Notes: generated by a model from the sequence alone, not told the origin. 18,375 nt of DNA from Pseudomonadota bacterium (GCA_030671915.1 DAOVHN010000001.1:1-18375); one strand, 5' to 3'. Counted from the first letter of the stretch, positions 8,599-16,832 are shown. Program-made: numbers and translations.

Positions 8599-8627
8599 CT
8601 TGAGCGTCGCCTGTTGCATCGCCATAT
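8599..8627 (+). promoter_or_regulatory. Putative RpoH (sigma32) heat-shock promoter of clpB
   Basis: CTTGAG (8599-8604) and CGCCATAT (8620-8627) are separated by 15 bases. They match the sigma32 consensus CTTGAA and CCCCATnT at five of six and six of seven specified positions. Transcription would begin near 8634, leaving a leader of about 85 bases before the clpB ATG. Heat-shock control of clpB is general in Proteobacteria, which supports the reading. No start-site data were available. Confidence 0.65.
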
Positions 8628-8719
8628 GAAATCCGGACGCCTCTTGTGAGGGTCCGCGTATCTGGCTCAATCTTGACCGCCTGCCTCAATGAGGAGACGC
8701 TAAGAGGAACGGGAGCGAC

Positions 8720-11311
8720 ATGGATTTCGAGAAATACACCGAACGGTCTCGCGGTTTCATTCAGGCCGCGCAGACTCTGGCCCTTCGCGAAGGGCATCAG
8801 CGGCTGACGCCGGAACATATCCTCAAAATACTGTTGGACGACAAGGAAGGCCTCGCGGCCGGCCTGATCCGCGCGGCGGGCGGCGACCCGGCCCGGGCGC
8901 TGGCGGAAACCGAGGCCGTGCTGGCCAAACAGCCGAAGGTCGAGGGCTCGGGCGCCGGCCAAGTCTATCTGGGGCCGGAAACCGCTAAACTGTTCGAACA
9001 GGCCGAAAAGATTGCCGAAAAGGCGGGCGACAGCTATGTCACCGCCGAACGCCTGCTGTTGGCCCTGGCGATGTCCCAGGGAACCCCGGCGGCCGATGCG
9101 CTGAAAGCGGGCAACGTCAGCCCGCAGTCGCTCAACGCCGCGATCGAGGCGGTGCGCAAGGGCCGCACGGCCGACAGCGCGACCGCCGAGAACAATTACG
9201 ACGCGCTGAAGAAATACGCCCGCGACCTGACCGAGGCGGCCCGCGAGGGCAAGTTGGACCCTGTGATCGGCCGCGACGAGGAAATCCGCCGCACGATCCA
9301 GGTGCTGTCGCGCCGCACCAAGAACAATCCTGTGTTGATCGGCGAGCCCGGCGTCGGCAAGACCGCCATCGTCGAGGGGCTGGCGCTGCGCATCGTCAAT
9401 GGCGACGTGCCGGAGAGCCTGAAGGGTCGGAAGCTGCTGGCGCTGGATCTTGGCGCCATGGTGGCCGGCGCCAAATTCCGCGGCGAGTTCGAGGAGCGGC
9501 TCAAGGCCGTGCTGCAGGAAATCGCGGCGGCCGAGGGCGATATAGTGGTCTTCATCGACGAGCTGCACACGCTGGTCGGGGCCGGCGCGGCGGAAGGCGC
9601 GATGGATGCCTCCAACATGCTCAAACCCGCGCTGGCGCGTGGCGACCTGCACTGCATCGGCGCCACCACGCTGGACGAGTATGCCAAGCATATCGAAAAG
9701 GATGCTGCCCTGGCGCGGCGTTTTCAGACCGTCTTTACCGACGAGCCGACAGTGCCCGACACGATTTCGATCCTGCGCGGCCTGAAGGAGAAATACGAGG
9801 TCCACCACGGCGTGCGCATCACCGACGGCGCGCTGGTCGCCGCCGCGACCTTGTCCAACCGCTATATTACCGACCGTTTCCTGCCGGACAAGGCGATCGA
9901 TTTGATGGACGAGGCGGCCAGCCGCCTGCGCATGGAGGTGGATTCCAAGCCCGAGGAGATCGACGAGCTCGACCGGCGCATCATCCAGCTCAAGATCGAG
10001 CGTGAGGCGCTCAGCAAGGAAACCGACAAGGGCTCGAAGGACAGACTCGGCGTTCTGGAGAAGGAACTGGCCGAGCTGGAGGAAGAGTCCGGCCGGCTGA
10101 CCACCCAGTGGCAGGCGGAGAAGGACAAGCTGTCCGCCGGCCAGCAGCTCAAGGAGCAGCTCGATGCGGCGCGCCAGGAACTGGAGCAGGTGCAGCGCGA
10201 GGGCAATCTGGCGCGCGCCGGCGAGCTTTCCTACGGCGTCATCCCCGATCTTGAGAAGAAGCTGGAGGAGGCCGAGGAAGCCGCCGAGGGCCACATGCTG
10301 AAGGAAGAGGTCACCGGGGACGACATCGCCGCCGTGGTCTCGCGCTGGACCGGCATCCCGGTCGACAGAATGCTGGAAGGCGAGCGCGAGAAGCTGCTGC
10401 AGATGGAGGCCGCGCTGGGCGCCAGCGTGATCGGCCAGGAAGAGGCCATCACCGCCATCTCCAACGCGGTGCGCCGGGCGCGCGCCGGGCTGCAGGACCC
10501 GAACCGGCCGATCGGCTCGTTCCTGTTCCTCGGCCCCACCGGCGTCGGCAAGACCGAGCTTACCAAGGCGCTGGCCCGCTTCATGTTCGATGACGAGCAG
10601 GCCATGGTCCGCATGGACATGTCGGAATTCATGGAGAAGCATTCCGTCGCCCGCCTGATCGGCGCCCCCCCGGGCTATGTCGGCTACGAGGAGGGCGGGG
10701 CGCTGACCGAGGCAGTGCGCCGCCGGCCCTATCAGGTGGTGTTGTTCGACGAGGTCGAAAAGGCGCACCCCGACGTCTTCAACGTGCTGCTGCAGGTACT
10801 CGACGACGGGCGCCTGACCGATGGGCAGGGCCGCACGGTGGATTTCCGCAACGTGCTGATCGTCATGACATCCAACCTCGGCTCCGAGATACTGGCCAAC
10901 CAGCCGGAGGGTGAGGATTCCACGGCCGTGCGCGGCCAGGTGATGGAGGTGGTGAAGATGGCCTTCCGGCCCGAATTCATCAACCGGCTGGACGATATCC
11001 TGCTGTTCCACAGGCTGACCCGCGAACATATGACCGGCATCGTCGAGATTCAGCTAGGTCGCCTCCAGGCCCTGCTGGCCGACCGCAAAATCGCGCTGGA
11101 ACTGGACGAGGCGGCGAAGGCCTGGCTGGGCGACGCGGGCTACGACCCGGTCTACGGCGCAAGGCCCTTGAAGCGGGTGATCCAGAACAGCCTCCAAAAC
11201 ACCCTCGCCCAGATGATCCTGGAAGGCGCCATTGCCGACGGCGAGACCGTCCAGGTAAGCGCCGGCGAAGGCGGCCTCCTGGTCAACGGCGTCAAGGCTG
11301 AGGCGGCGTAG
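8720..11311 (+). CDS. clpB: ATP-dependent disaggregase ClpB (Hsp100)
   Basis: ClpB is a hexameric AAA+ machine that, with DnaK, pulls polypeptides out of aggregates after stress. The 863-residue protein has every expected part: the N-terminal Clp repeat domain (about 1-145); nucleotide-binding domain 1 with Walker A GEPGVGKT (208-215), Walker B VVFIDE (276-281) and pore loop [11 protein letters not shown] (251-261); the middle coiled-coil propeller domain (about 405-525); nucleotide-binding domain 2 with Walker A GPTGVGKT (605-612), pore loop GYVGYEEGG (652-660) and Walker B VVLFDE (673-678); and the C-terminal small domain with GARPLKR. The middle domain separates it from ClpA. The start at 8720 follows GGGAG and AAGAGGA. 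An upstream sigma32-type promoter fits heat-shock induction. Confidence 0.98.
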   Translation: MDFEKYTERSRGFIQAAQTLALREGHQRLTPEHILKILLDDKEGLAAGLIRAAGGDPARALAETEAVLAKQPKVEGSGAGQVYLGPETAKLFEQAEKIAEKAGDSYVTAERLLLALAMSQGTPAADALKAGNVSPQSLNAAIEAVRKGRTADSATAENNYDALKKYARDLTEAAREGKLDPVIGRDEEIRRTIQVLSRRTKNNPVLIGEPGVGKTAIVEGLALRIVNGDVPESLKGRKLLALDLGAMVAGAKFRGEFEERLKAVLQEIAAAEGDIVVFIDELHTLVGAGAAEGAMDASNMLKPALARGDLHCIGATTLDEYAKHIEKDAALARRFQTVFTDEPTVPDTISILRGLKEKYEVHHGVRITDGALVAAATLSNRYITDRFLPDKAIDLMDEAASRLRMEVDSKPEEIDELDRRIIQLKIEREALSKETDKGSKDRLGVLEKELAELEEESGRLTTQWQAEKDKLSAGQQLKEQLDAARQELEQVQREGNLARAGELSYGVIPDLEKKLEEAEEAAEGHMLKEEVTGDDIAAVVSRWTGIPVDRMLEGEREKLLQMEAALGASVIGQEEAITAISNAVRRARAGLQDPNRPIGSFLFLGPTGVGKTELTKALARFMFDDEQAMVRMDMSEFMEKHSVARLIGAPPGYVGYEEGGALTEAVRRRPYQVVLFDEVEKAHPDVFNVLLQVLDDGRLTDGQGRTVDFRNVLIVMTSNLGSEILANQPEGEDSTAVRGQVMEVVKMAFRPEFINRLDDILLFHRLTREHMTGIVEIQLGRLQALLADRKIALELDEAAKAWLGDAGYDPVYGARPLKRVIQNSLQNTLAQMILEGAIADGETVQVSAGEGGLLVNGVKAEAA

Positions 11312-11313
11312 GC

Positions 11314-11370
11314 CGGCAGGCCGCCTACCACCAGGAATAGCGCCGGCGACTCCCGCACTGGGGCCTGCCG
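11314..11370. repeat. 9-base inverted repeat just after clpB
   Basis: CGGCAGGCC (11314-11322) is the exact complement of GGCCTGCCG (11362-11370), with 39 bases between. It begins 3 bases after the clpB stop and is followed by CTCCCTTT. The loop is long and the T-run poor, so a classical terminator is doubtful, but the placement between convergent genes fits a transcription-end or RNA-stabilising structure. Confidence 0.35.
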
Positions 11371-11394
11371 CTCCCTTTAGTGCTTTGATGAACG

Positions 11395-11415
11395 CTACCG
11401 CTCTAAACGCGGTAG
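11395..11415. repeat. 7-base hairpin between clpB and the cyclase gene
   Basis: CTACCGC (11395-11401) and GCGGTAG (11409-11415) are perfectly complementary around a 7-base loop. It lies in the 185-base gap between convergent genes and could act on either transcript. No T-run follows on either strand, so terminator function is not demonstrated. Confidence 0.35.
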
Positions 11416-11496
11416 TGGCCACGCTCCTGCTCACCGGAGCTAAAAGGGCTTCCGTGAGCTTTGGATCCACGATTATATCGGTGCAGGCCGCTGGCC

Positions 11497-13611
11497 TCAA
11501 CGAGGCTTACGCAAGCCGGGATTGGGCGCAGCTTTCGAACCCCTGGACGTTTTGCGACTGGGGCCGTTTGGCGTTCCGGGCGCCGGGCAGGCCGCTTTGT
11601 CGCCTCCATCAAGCAGATCCAATGCCCGGCGCAGAACCTGGGCGGCTTCGCCACGGTCGTCGGACGTCATCGCGTCGAGATCGAGATCGAGCCGCACGTG
11701 GGCGTGTCGCTCGTGGAAGTGGCGCCGTTCCCTGGCGAGGTTCCCGTAGGTATCGATGACCCGATAGGTAGCGACGGGATAAGCGATTCCCTTGACCTCG
11801 ATCGCGCCGCGCTCCTCGCAGAAAACCTGAGCATTGACATGGGCGAAGGTCTCGTAAGAGATGAGAATCTCCCCTGAAGAGGCCAACGCTTCCAGCCGAG
11901 ACGCTATGTTTACCGCTCCGCCGATGATGGTGTAGTCCATGCGGTCCTCGCTACCGAAATTTCCCACGGTGCAATAGCCCGTGTGGATCCCCATCCGCAC
12001 CTGCAAAGGCTTCTCGATGCCGGATCCTCGCCAAGTGTCTTGAAGATCGTGCATCCGCTTGCGCATGGCGATCGCCATCTTGACGCATTCGAACGCGTCC
12101 TCGTTGATGCCCTTGGTCTCGGGGTCACCGAAGAAAACCAAAATCGCATCGCCCACATATTTGTCGATCGTGGCGCCGTGATCGAGCGCGATACGAGACA
12201 TCTCCGTGAGGTAGTGGTTGAGCAGTTGCGTCAGCTCCTCGGACTCCAGCCGGTCCGCGGTCTCAGTGAAGCCCACGATATCGGAGAAGAAGACCGTAAG
12301 CTTCTTACGGGTGCTCGCGACTTTGACCTCTTGCTTTCCGGTGAAAATAGAATCGTAAACCTGCGGCGAAAGATACTTGGCCAGCTGATTGGACAATTGC
12401 TCCAAGGCGCTCGACTTCTCGGCAAGCTCGGCCTCGCGCTCGTCGATGACCGCCATGTAATGAATCAGCGAATTCGAAATCTCCCCGATTTCGTCGGGAA
12501 CCGGATCGGCATGGGTTCGGTCCCGATTTTCGGCGTAGGCCCGAAGCGCATCGCGCATGCTGTCCAATCTCTTGAACACGCGGCCCTTCAGGACAAACCA
12601 CACGAAGAAATTTCCCGCCCCGAATGCAATGATCACGACGACGATCGAGACCAAAGTGAACCGAGTGGTTTCGTCGACCAGGCTGATCTGCGTTTCCAGA
12701 TCGGTATTGGCGCGCCAGAATTCGTTGCTGGCGCTGCTCAGTAGGCGATTCGCGATCAGGGAATTCTCCTCTACGAGCGCCTTGATCTTGAACTCGTTCG
12801 ATAGCTCAGCCGTCTTGTCTTCATATATCTTGCCCTTCTCGGACGACCAATACTGCAAGAGCTTCCGCGCAACGGCGCGCGGGCCGTCTGGCTGTTCCGG
12901 CAATGTGCCCGCTCCGGTCTCCAGATTTCGGGCCAACTCCCGCATGCTTTCTTCGATTTGGTTTTTGTTGCGCGAGAAACGCGCGCGATTTGGATCCAGC
13001 AGCGAGTTCCAGATACTGAAGACAATCTTCCTCACTATTTCGGCGACGCCAGCGGAATAGGCCTCCACGCTCGTTTGTTCCTGATCTCCCGGCCCTGCGC
13101 CCGGGTCATCCCGATCCGACAAGGGTTTGAGCAATCTGCGGAGAAACTCGCTGCGGCTTTCCAGTCTCTTGCCGACGGCGATCTGCCGACGCACCACGTC
13201 GGTCAGGGTCTGCAGGTTGGTGATCAATAGATCGCCGTTGTCCCGCAGAACCCGCGCGGCGTCCTGGTCCTGGATTAATCCTGCAAGCTCATCGATGAGC
13301 GTCCTTTGCGAGGTCTCCTTGTCATTGATTCTGGACAACAGCGTTTCGAACTCGGACCGCGTCGGTTTCGTACTCAAAGCTGGTGCGATGGAACTTGTCG
13401 CCGAGGCTTCCTGCGACAGCTGGGCAAGCTTGACCAAGCGCGGCAGCGCGCTGTCTTGCAGCTTGCCGAGATCCGCCTGTATCTCGAACAATCGCACGCT
13501 CATCACGATCAGCCCGAACAACACCAGACCGCCAATCCCGGTCAGAATGGCGAACAGCAACGTCGAGATTCGCCGTCGCGCTCTCGGTTCCGAGTTACCG
13601 GACATGGACAC
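11497..13611 (-). CDS. Membrane-bound class III adenylate cyclase with periplasmic sensor and HAMP-like linker
   Basis: The 704-residue protein has an N-terminal membrane segment (about 15-40), a large mostly helical periplasmic region (about 44-317), a second membrane segment (about 318-341), a HAMP-like linker (342-395), a short coiled coil with KYLSPQVYDSIF (412-423), and a class III cyclase domain (about 436-618). The catalytic set is complete: metal-binding Asp444 (FFSDIVGFT) and Asp488 (KYVGDAILVFFG), purine-selecting Lys484 and Thr561, and transition-state Asn568 and Arg572 (GGAVNIASRLE). Lys/Thr indicates ATP, so cAMP is the expected product. The last 85 residues are a disordered-looking Pro/Arg/Lys tail. 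The periplasmic part, with its APRL/LPRLVKLAQL-like opening, recalls the TorS helical bundle by eye. The start is GTG 13611, or ATG 13605 two codons in. It is the second gene of an operon with the binding protein. Confidence 0.92.
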   Translation of the reverse strand: MSMSGNSEPRARRRISTLLFAILTGIGGLVLFGLIVMSVRLFEIQADLGKLQDSALPRLVKLAQLSQEASATSSIAPALSTKPTRSEFETLLSRINDKETSQRTLIDELAGLIQDQDAARVLRDNGDLLITNLQTLTDVVRRQIAVGKRLESRSEFLRRLLKPLSDRDDPGAGPGDQEQTSVEAYSAGVAEIVRKIVFSIWNSLLDPNRARFSRNKNQIEESMRELARNLETGAGTLPEQPDGPRAVARKLLQYWSSEKGKIYEDKTAELSNEFKIKALVEENSLIANRLLSSASNEFWRANTDLETQISLVDETTRFTLVSIVVVIIAFGAGNFFVWFVLKGRVFKRLDSMRDALRAYAENRDRTHADPVPDEIGEISNSLIHYMAVIDEREAELAEKSSALEQLSNQLAKYLSPQVYDSIFTGKQEVKVASTRKKLTVFFSDIVGFTETADRLESEELTQLLNHYLTEMSRIALDHGATIDKYVGDAILVFFGDPETKGINEDAFECVKMAIAMRKRMHDLQDTWRGSGIEKPLQVRMGIHTGYCTVGNFGSEDRMDYTIIGGAVNIASRLEALASSGEILISYETFAHVNAQVFCEERGAIEVKGIAYPVATYRVIDTYGNLARERRHFHERHAHVRLDLDLDAMTSDDRGEAAQVLRRALDLLDGGDKAACPAPGTPNGPSRKTSRGSKAAPNPGLRKPR

Positions 13612-13613
13612 CG

Positions 13614-14645
13614 CTAGCGGAAAGGCGGGCTGTATATCAGTCCGCCGTCTTTCCAGAGCTTGTTTGCGCCGCGTTTGATCTTCATCTGGCTTCCCGCGCC
13701 GAGATACCGGTCAAATATCTCACCATAGTTGCCCGAACCGGCGATCACCTTCCTCGCCCAGTCCGGAGCCAAACCGGCCGCTTTGCTGCCGGGGGTGTCT
13801 TCAGTGCCGAGGAGCCGGCGTATGGCGGGATCGTGGCTCGCCAGATGTTCCCGGTAGTTGGTGCTTGTAACGCCCTTCTCCTCGGCGAGAATCGTGGCGA
13901 AAATCGCCCAGCGGACCACGTTTCCCCAAATCATGTCCTTGGCGCTGACATAGGCAACGAGTGGTTCCTTCGATATGGCCTCGTCGTGCAAGACATAGTT
14001 GTCGGGATTATCGACGGCCGTGGAACGTATGGTTGCCAAGGCCAGCCGATCCGTTGTGAGAAGATTGCAACGGCGAGAAAAGAATGCGTCGTTACGCCCT
14101 TGCGAGGACTCGAAGGGCAGGGTGCGCCAGGCAAGGCCATGGAGTTTGATGTAGTCCTCGAGATTGCCGATCGTGGTCGTCGAACGGGAGACGCAGACGG
14201 TTGCATTCTCGAGTTTCGTCAGGTCACCGCGAACGGTCCCCTTGTGAGACATGAAACCCTGTCCGTCGTAATAAAGTACGGCTGCGGGAGTCAACTGCAG
14301 GGTCATGTCCCGCGAGTAGGTCCACGTGACATTGGAGATGTATACGTCCACCTCCCCCTCAGAGATACTCTGCAACCCGTGACGGATCAGCGTCGGGGAC
14401 AATTGAACCGCATTACGGTCCCCAAACAACGCAAGCGCGATGACCCTGCAGAACTCTGGAAAGAAGCCTTCGTATCCGCTCTCCCCGATACGCGTATCCC
14501 CGACAAGCCTGTTGCCGATCGCGCACTTAACGTAGCCGCGATCACGCACGCTATCGAGGATGCTTTGAGAGACCGGCTCCGCAGAGGCGAAAGCTGGTGA
14601 GAGCAGGACGGGTACCAGAACAAGAAGAGCCGTGATTGATTTCAT
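13614..14645 (-). CDS. AapJ-like periplasmic amino-acid-binding protein (SBP_bac_3), orphan
   Basis: The 343-residue protein resembles the solute receptors of general L-amino-acid ABC transporters. Visible markers are VRDRGYVKCAIG (33-44), FFPEFCRVIALALFGD (61-76), GEVDVYISNVTWTYSRDMTL (97-116), YYDGQGFM (125-132) and the family-typical end GGLIYSPPFR. Arg112 in SRD is where the family usually has the arginine that holds the ligand carboxylate. A signal peptide is clear (1-22, cleavage expected after ASA). The start is ATG 14645, with GGGAAA upstream; an open frame reaches 14693 but the extension would bury the signal peptide. No permease or ATPase gene is nearby. The only partner is the cyclase 2 bases downstream, so a role as a signal receptor rather than a transporter component is inferred. 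Confidence 0.88.
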   Translation of the reverse strand: MKSITALLVLVPVLLSPAFASAEPVSQSILDSVRDRGYVKCAIGNRLVGDTRIGESGYEGFFPEFCRVIALALFGDRNAVQLSPTLIRHGLQSISEGEVDVYISNVTWTYSRDMTLQLTPAAVLYYDGQGFMSHKGTVRGDLTKLENATVCVSRSTTTIGNLEDYIKLHGLAWRTLPFESSQGRNDAFFSRRCNLLTTDRLALATIRSTAVDNPDNYVLHDEAISKEPLVAYVSAKDMIWGNVVRWAIFATILAEEKGVTSTNYREHLASHDPAIRRLLGTEDTPGSKAAGLAPDWARKVIAGSGNYGEIFDRYLGAGSQMKIKRGANKLWKDGGLIYSPPFR

Positions 14646-14782
14646 CGGATGTTTCCCAACCGAAACTACTCGATGCTCAATTGTTAGCCACAACTTGTCT
14701 CACGAACCTCTGGCCCAAGTCAACTTGCGGATTATTCGCATAGTCATCTGATCCGGTGCGGCAAAACAGGCAATTCGAACAT

Positions 14783-14817
14783 ATCGGGGTCTGGCATGCG
14801 TTAATGCGTTTTTGAGT
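14783..14817. repeat. Left copy of an inverted repeat flanking the DUF1847 gene
   Basis: The copy reads ATCGGGGTC, TGGC, the 13-base core ATGCGTTAATGCG (14796-14808), then TTTTTGAGT. The reverse complement of 15721-15762 has the same order: ATCGGGTC, AGGA, the identical core, an 8-base insert (CTATTGCG) and TTTTCGAGT. The pair brackets about 0.9 kb containing the DUF1847 gene. Confidence 0.7.
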
Positions 14818-14909
14818 AACTGCCGTTTCCGGCCAGTCCGGCGGAACGAAGAAAAGAGCTCGCCATCCAAAGGGCGGTTAGCGAGCCCATGCAAAGGCGA
14901 TTTCCGCAG

Positions 14910-14938
14910 GTTTCAGTAGGGGCGGTTTGTGCGATAAT
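14910..14938 (+). promoter_or_regulatory. Weak sigma70-like promoter candidate for the DUF1847 gene
   Basis: GATAAT (14933-14938) matches the -10 consensus at five of six positions. Seventeen bases upstream, GTTTCA (14910-14915) matches the -35 consensus at only three of six. The predicted start near 14945 would give a leader of about 25 bases before the ribosome site and ATG at 14970. Confidence 0.3.
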
Positions 14939-14969
14939 AGGACCTGACCTGACATCCGGGGGAGCGGCG

Positions 14970-15707
14970 ATGGCGAAGGGCAATCCGGCGGCCAAGGCGA
15001 ATCCGAAGGCGGCGAAATATACCGAACCGGGCTGCGCCTACTGCCCACCGACGGTGCAGGCCTGCCGCCAGGGCGAGGAGGAACGGCGCGGGCCGGGTTA
15101 CTGCCCCTCCAAGGCCGATGCCGAGGGTATTGCGGCGGGCCTCGCCCATTACGAGGATCCGTTCTGGCGCCGCGTCGCCGTGGAATCGGCGCGCGTCGAG
15201 GCGGAGGGCTACTGTAAATGGACTCGGGTCGAGGAGATCGTCGAGTTCGCCAAGAAGATGGGCTTCACGAAGCTCGGCATCGCCACCTGCATCAGCTTCG
15301 TCGACCACGCCAATACGCTGAGCCGGATATTCGAGAGCCACGGCCTCGAGGTGGTATCGGCGGCCTGCAAGACGGGCGGCGTGCCGAAGGAGGAGATTGG
15401 CCTCGAGGACCACGAGAAAATCCGCCCCGGCGGGCACGAATCGCTGTGCAATTCGGTCGCCCAGGCGGAGTTGCTGAACCGCGCCGGCTGCCAGCTCAAC
15501 GTGGTGCTCGGCCTGTGCGTCGGCCATGACAGCCAGTTCTTCAAATTCTCCGAGGGCCTGGCGACGACGCTGATCGCCAAGGACCGGGTGCTGGCCCACA
15601 ACCCGATCGGCGCGCTGGCCCTGGCCGATACCTACTACAGCCGCGTCTGGGGCCCCGACCGCCCCGAAAAACCCCCGAAACTCCCCCGCCAGGGCCGCAA
15701 GGGGTGA
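14970..15707 (+). CDS. Cysteine-rich DUF1847 family protein, putative metal binding
   Basis: The 245-residue protein resembles the DUF1847 family, for which I know no established function. It has ten cysteines: an N-terminal cluster at 22, 25, 32 and 45 (CAYCPP, then ACRQG, then GYCPSKAD), Cys82, Cys107 in GIATCISFVDHA, Cys133 in AACKTGG, Cys160 in ESLCNSVAQAELLN, Cys174, and Cys183 in VLGLCVGHDSQF. The clustering suggests an iron-sulfur or zinc site, with more conserved cysteines in the core domain. No signal peptide or membrane segment is seen, so it is probably cytoplasmic. The ATG at 14970 is chosen because GGGGGAG precedes it at good distance; an open frame continues upstream to 14889. 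The gene stands alone between two inverted repeats. Confidence 0.8.
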   Translation: MAKGNPAAKANPKAAKYTEPGCAYCPPTVQACRQGEEERRGPGYCPSKADAEGIAAGLAHYEDPFWRRVAVESARVEAEGYCKWTRVEEIVEFAKKMGFTKLGIATCISFVDHANTLSRIFESHGLEVVSAACKTGGVPKEEIGLEDHEKIRPGGHESLCNSVAQAELLNRAGCQLNVVLGLCVGHDSQFFKFSEGLATTLIAKDRVLAHNPIGALALADTYYSRVWGPDRPEKPPKLPRQGRKG

Positions 15708-15720
15708 CGGGATTCGCGGA

Positions 15721-15762
15721 ACTCGAAAACGCAATAGCGCATTAACGCATTCCTGACCCGAT
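15721..15762. repeat. Right copy of the inverted repeat flanking the DUF1847 gene
   Basis: This copy is in inverted orientation: ACTCGAAAA, then CGCAATAG, then the 13-base core as CGCATTAACGCAT (15738-15750), then TCCT and GACCCGAT (15755-15762). It begins 13 bases after the DUF1847 stop. It differs from the left copy mainly by an 8-base insertion and a one-base deletion in the G-run. Confidence 0.7.
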
Positions 15763-15854
15763 TACGGTCTGGGGCGGCAGGGCCGAGGTCCGCCGCCCGT
15801 GTTGTGTAACATCTTCGCCGTGAAAGGCAGCGGAAAGACAACGGGAGGTGTGTC

Positions 15855-16832
15855 ATGGAAAAACGTAATTTGGGAAAAGACGGGCCGTCAGTTGCCGCGA
15901 TCGGCTATGGCGCCATGGTGCTTGAAGGTTATTACGGCCAATCGGACGATGCGCAAGGCATTGCGACGATCGCCGAGGCAATGAAGCTCGGCATGATGAT
16001 CGACACCGCCGATGGCTATGGCAATGGCCACAACGAAGAACTTGTCGGCCGTGCGCTCGCGCAACATGACGGCAAGGCGTTCATCGCCACCAAGCTCGGT
16101 GTCGTTTTCGATGAAAGTGAAGAAGGAACGGAATTCCCCACCAATTGGGGTTTTTCCCTCACCGTCAACGGCAGGCCGGAATATGTGTCGAAAGCTATCG
16201 ACGCCAGCCTGCGCAGACTCGGCGTCGATACCATCGATCTGTTGTATCTTCACTTTCCGGATCCCGCCGTTCCAATCGAAGAGACCGTCGGCGCCATGGC
16301 CGAAGCTGTTGGCGCCGGCAAGGTCGCCTATCTTGGTCTGAGCAACGTGACCGCCGAACAGACACGCTGGGCACACGGTGTCCATCCGATCGCTGCGGTC
16401 CAGTATGAATACTCCCTGTGGCGGCGTGAAGTGGAGGCCGAATTGCTGCCGAGTTTGCGCGAATTGGGCATTTCGCTGGTTGCCTGGTCGCCATTGGGGG
16501 CAGGCTTTCTGGCCGGTGCGATGAACGCACCGGCGGAAGGCGATTTTCGCCAGAACAACCCGCGATTTACCGGAAAAAACCTGACGGCCAACCGGGATCG
16601 CTTTGCGCCGTTGCTGGATCTGGCGCGCGAAATCGGCGCAACCCCGGCACAACTTGCGCTTTCGTGGCTATTGCATCAGGGGGCGGACATCATTCCCATC
16701 CCAGGCACCCGCCAGATGGCGCATCTGCGTGAGAATGCGGATGCCGAGGCCATCACATTGAGTGCGGATGTGCTGGCGCAGATAGACCGCCTGGCCCAAC
16801 CCGGCGCAACGGCGGGAGGAACACTGCTGTAA
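15855..16832 (+). CDS. Aldo/keto reductase
   Basis: The 325-residue protein is a member of the NADPH-dependent aldo/keto reductase superfamily, a TIM barrel that reduces aldehydes and ketones. The catalytic tetrad is visible: Asp50 and Tyr55 in MIDTADGYGNG, Lys80 in FIATKLG and His133 in LLYLHFPDP. Further family markers are GAGKVAYLGLSN (152-163), the QYEYSLW segment, LVAWSPLGAGFL and the cofactor-binding IPIPGTRQMAHLREN towards the C-terminus. This pattern fits the AKR subgroup near E. coli YajO and plant AKR13-type enzymes, but the physiological substrate cannot be read from the sequence. A strong GGGAGGTG ribosome site (15843-15850) sets the start. A rho-independent terminator follows, so it is probably transcribed alone. 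Confidence 0.93.
   Translation: MEKRNLGKDGPSVAAIGYGAMVLEGYYGQSDDAQGIATIAEAMKLGMMIDTADGYGNGHNEELVGRALAQHDGKAFIATKLGVVFDESEEGTEFPTNWGFSLTVNGRPEYVSKAIDASLRRLGVDTIDLLYLHFPDPAVPIEETVGAMAEAVGAGKVAYLGLSNVTAEQTRWAHGVHPIAAVQYEYSLWRREVEAELLPSLRELGISLVAWSPLGAGFLAGAMNAPAEGDFRQNNPRFTGKNLTANRDRFAPLLDLAREIGATPAQLALSWLLHQGADIIPIPGTRQMAHLRENADAEAITLSADVLAQIDRLAQPGATAGGTLL

Larger units (their letters stand above)
14646..14969. other. Divergent intergenic region between the binding-protein operon and the DUF1847 gene
   Basis: These 324 bases separate two divergent genes and must hold both promoters. Seen inside are the left copy of the inverted repeat (14783-14817), a short inverted repeat GCTCGC/GCGAGC (14858-14863 and 14881-14886) and a -10-like GATAAT near 14933. 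On the minus strand a TTGACT (14723-14718) could be a -35 for the binding-protein operon, but no good -10 is spaced from it. I see no convincing gene here; the short minus-strand frames lack ribosome sites. Confidence 0.5.

Noticed and set aside
8672..8700. Second CTTG as an alternative sigma32 -35
   Set aside because: No CCCCAT-like element lies at a suitable distance downstream.
8579..11029. 816-codon open frame on the minus strand
   Set aside because: It is antisense to clpB, whose protein has all family motifs. The long antisense frame follows from GC-rich third positions; the predicted product is Leu/Gly/His-rich with no recognisable domain.
14700..14723. TTGACT on the minus strand as the promoter of the binding-protein/cyclase operon
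   Set aside because: A -10 of acceptable quality is not present at 16-18 bases; listed only as a possibility in the intergenic note.
14783..15762. Insertion sequence or transposon with terminal repeats
   Set aside because: No transposase or integrase frame lies between the repeats and no target duplication is evident, so only the repeats themselves are reported.
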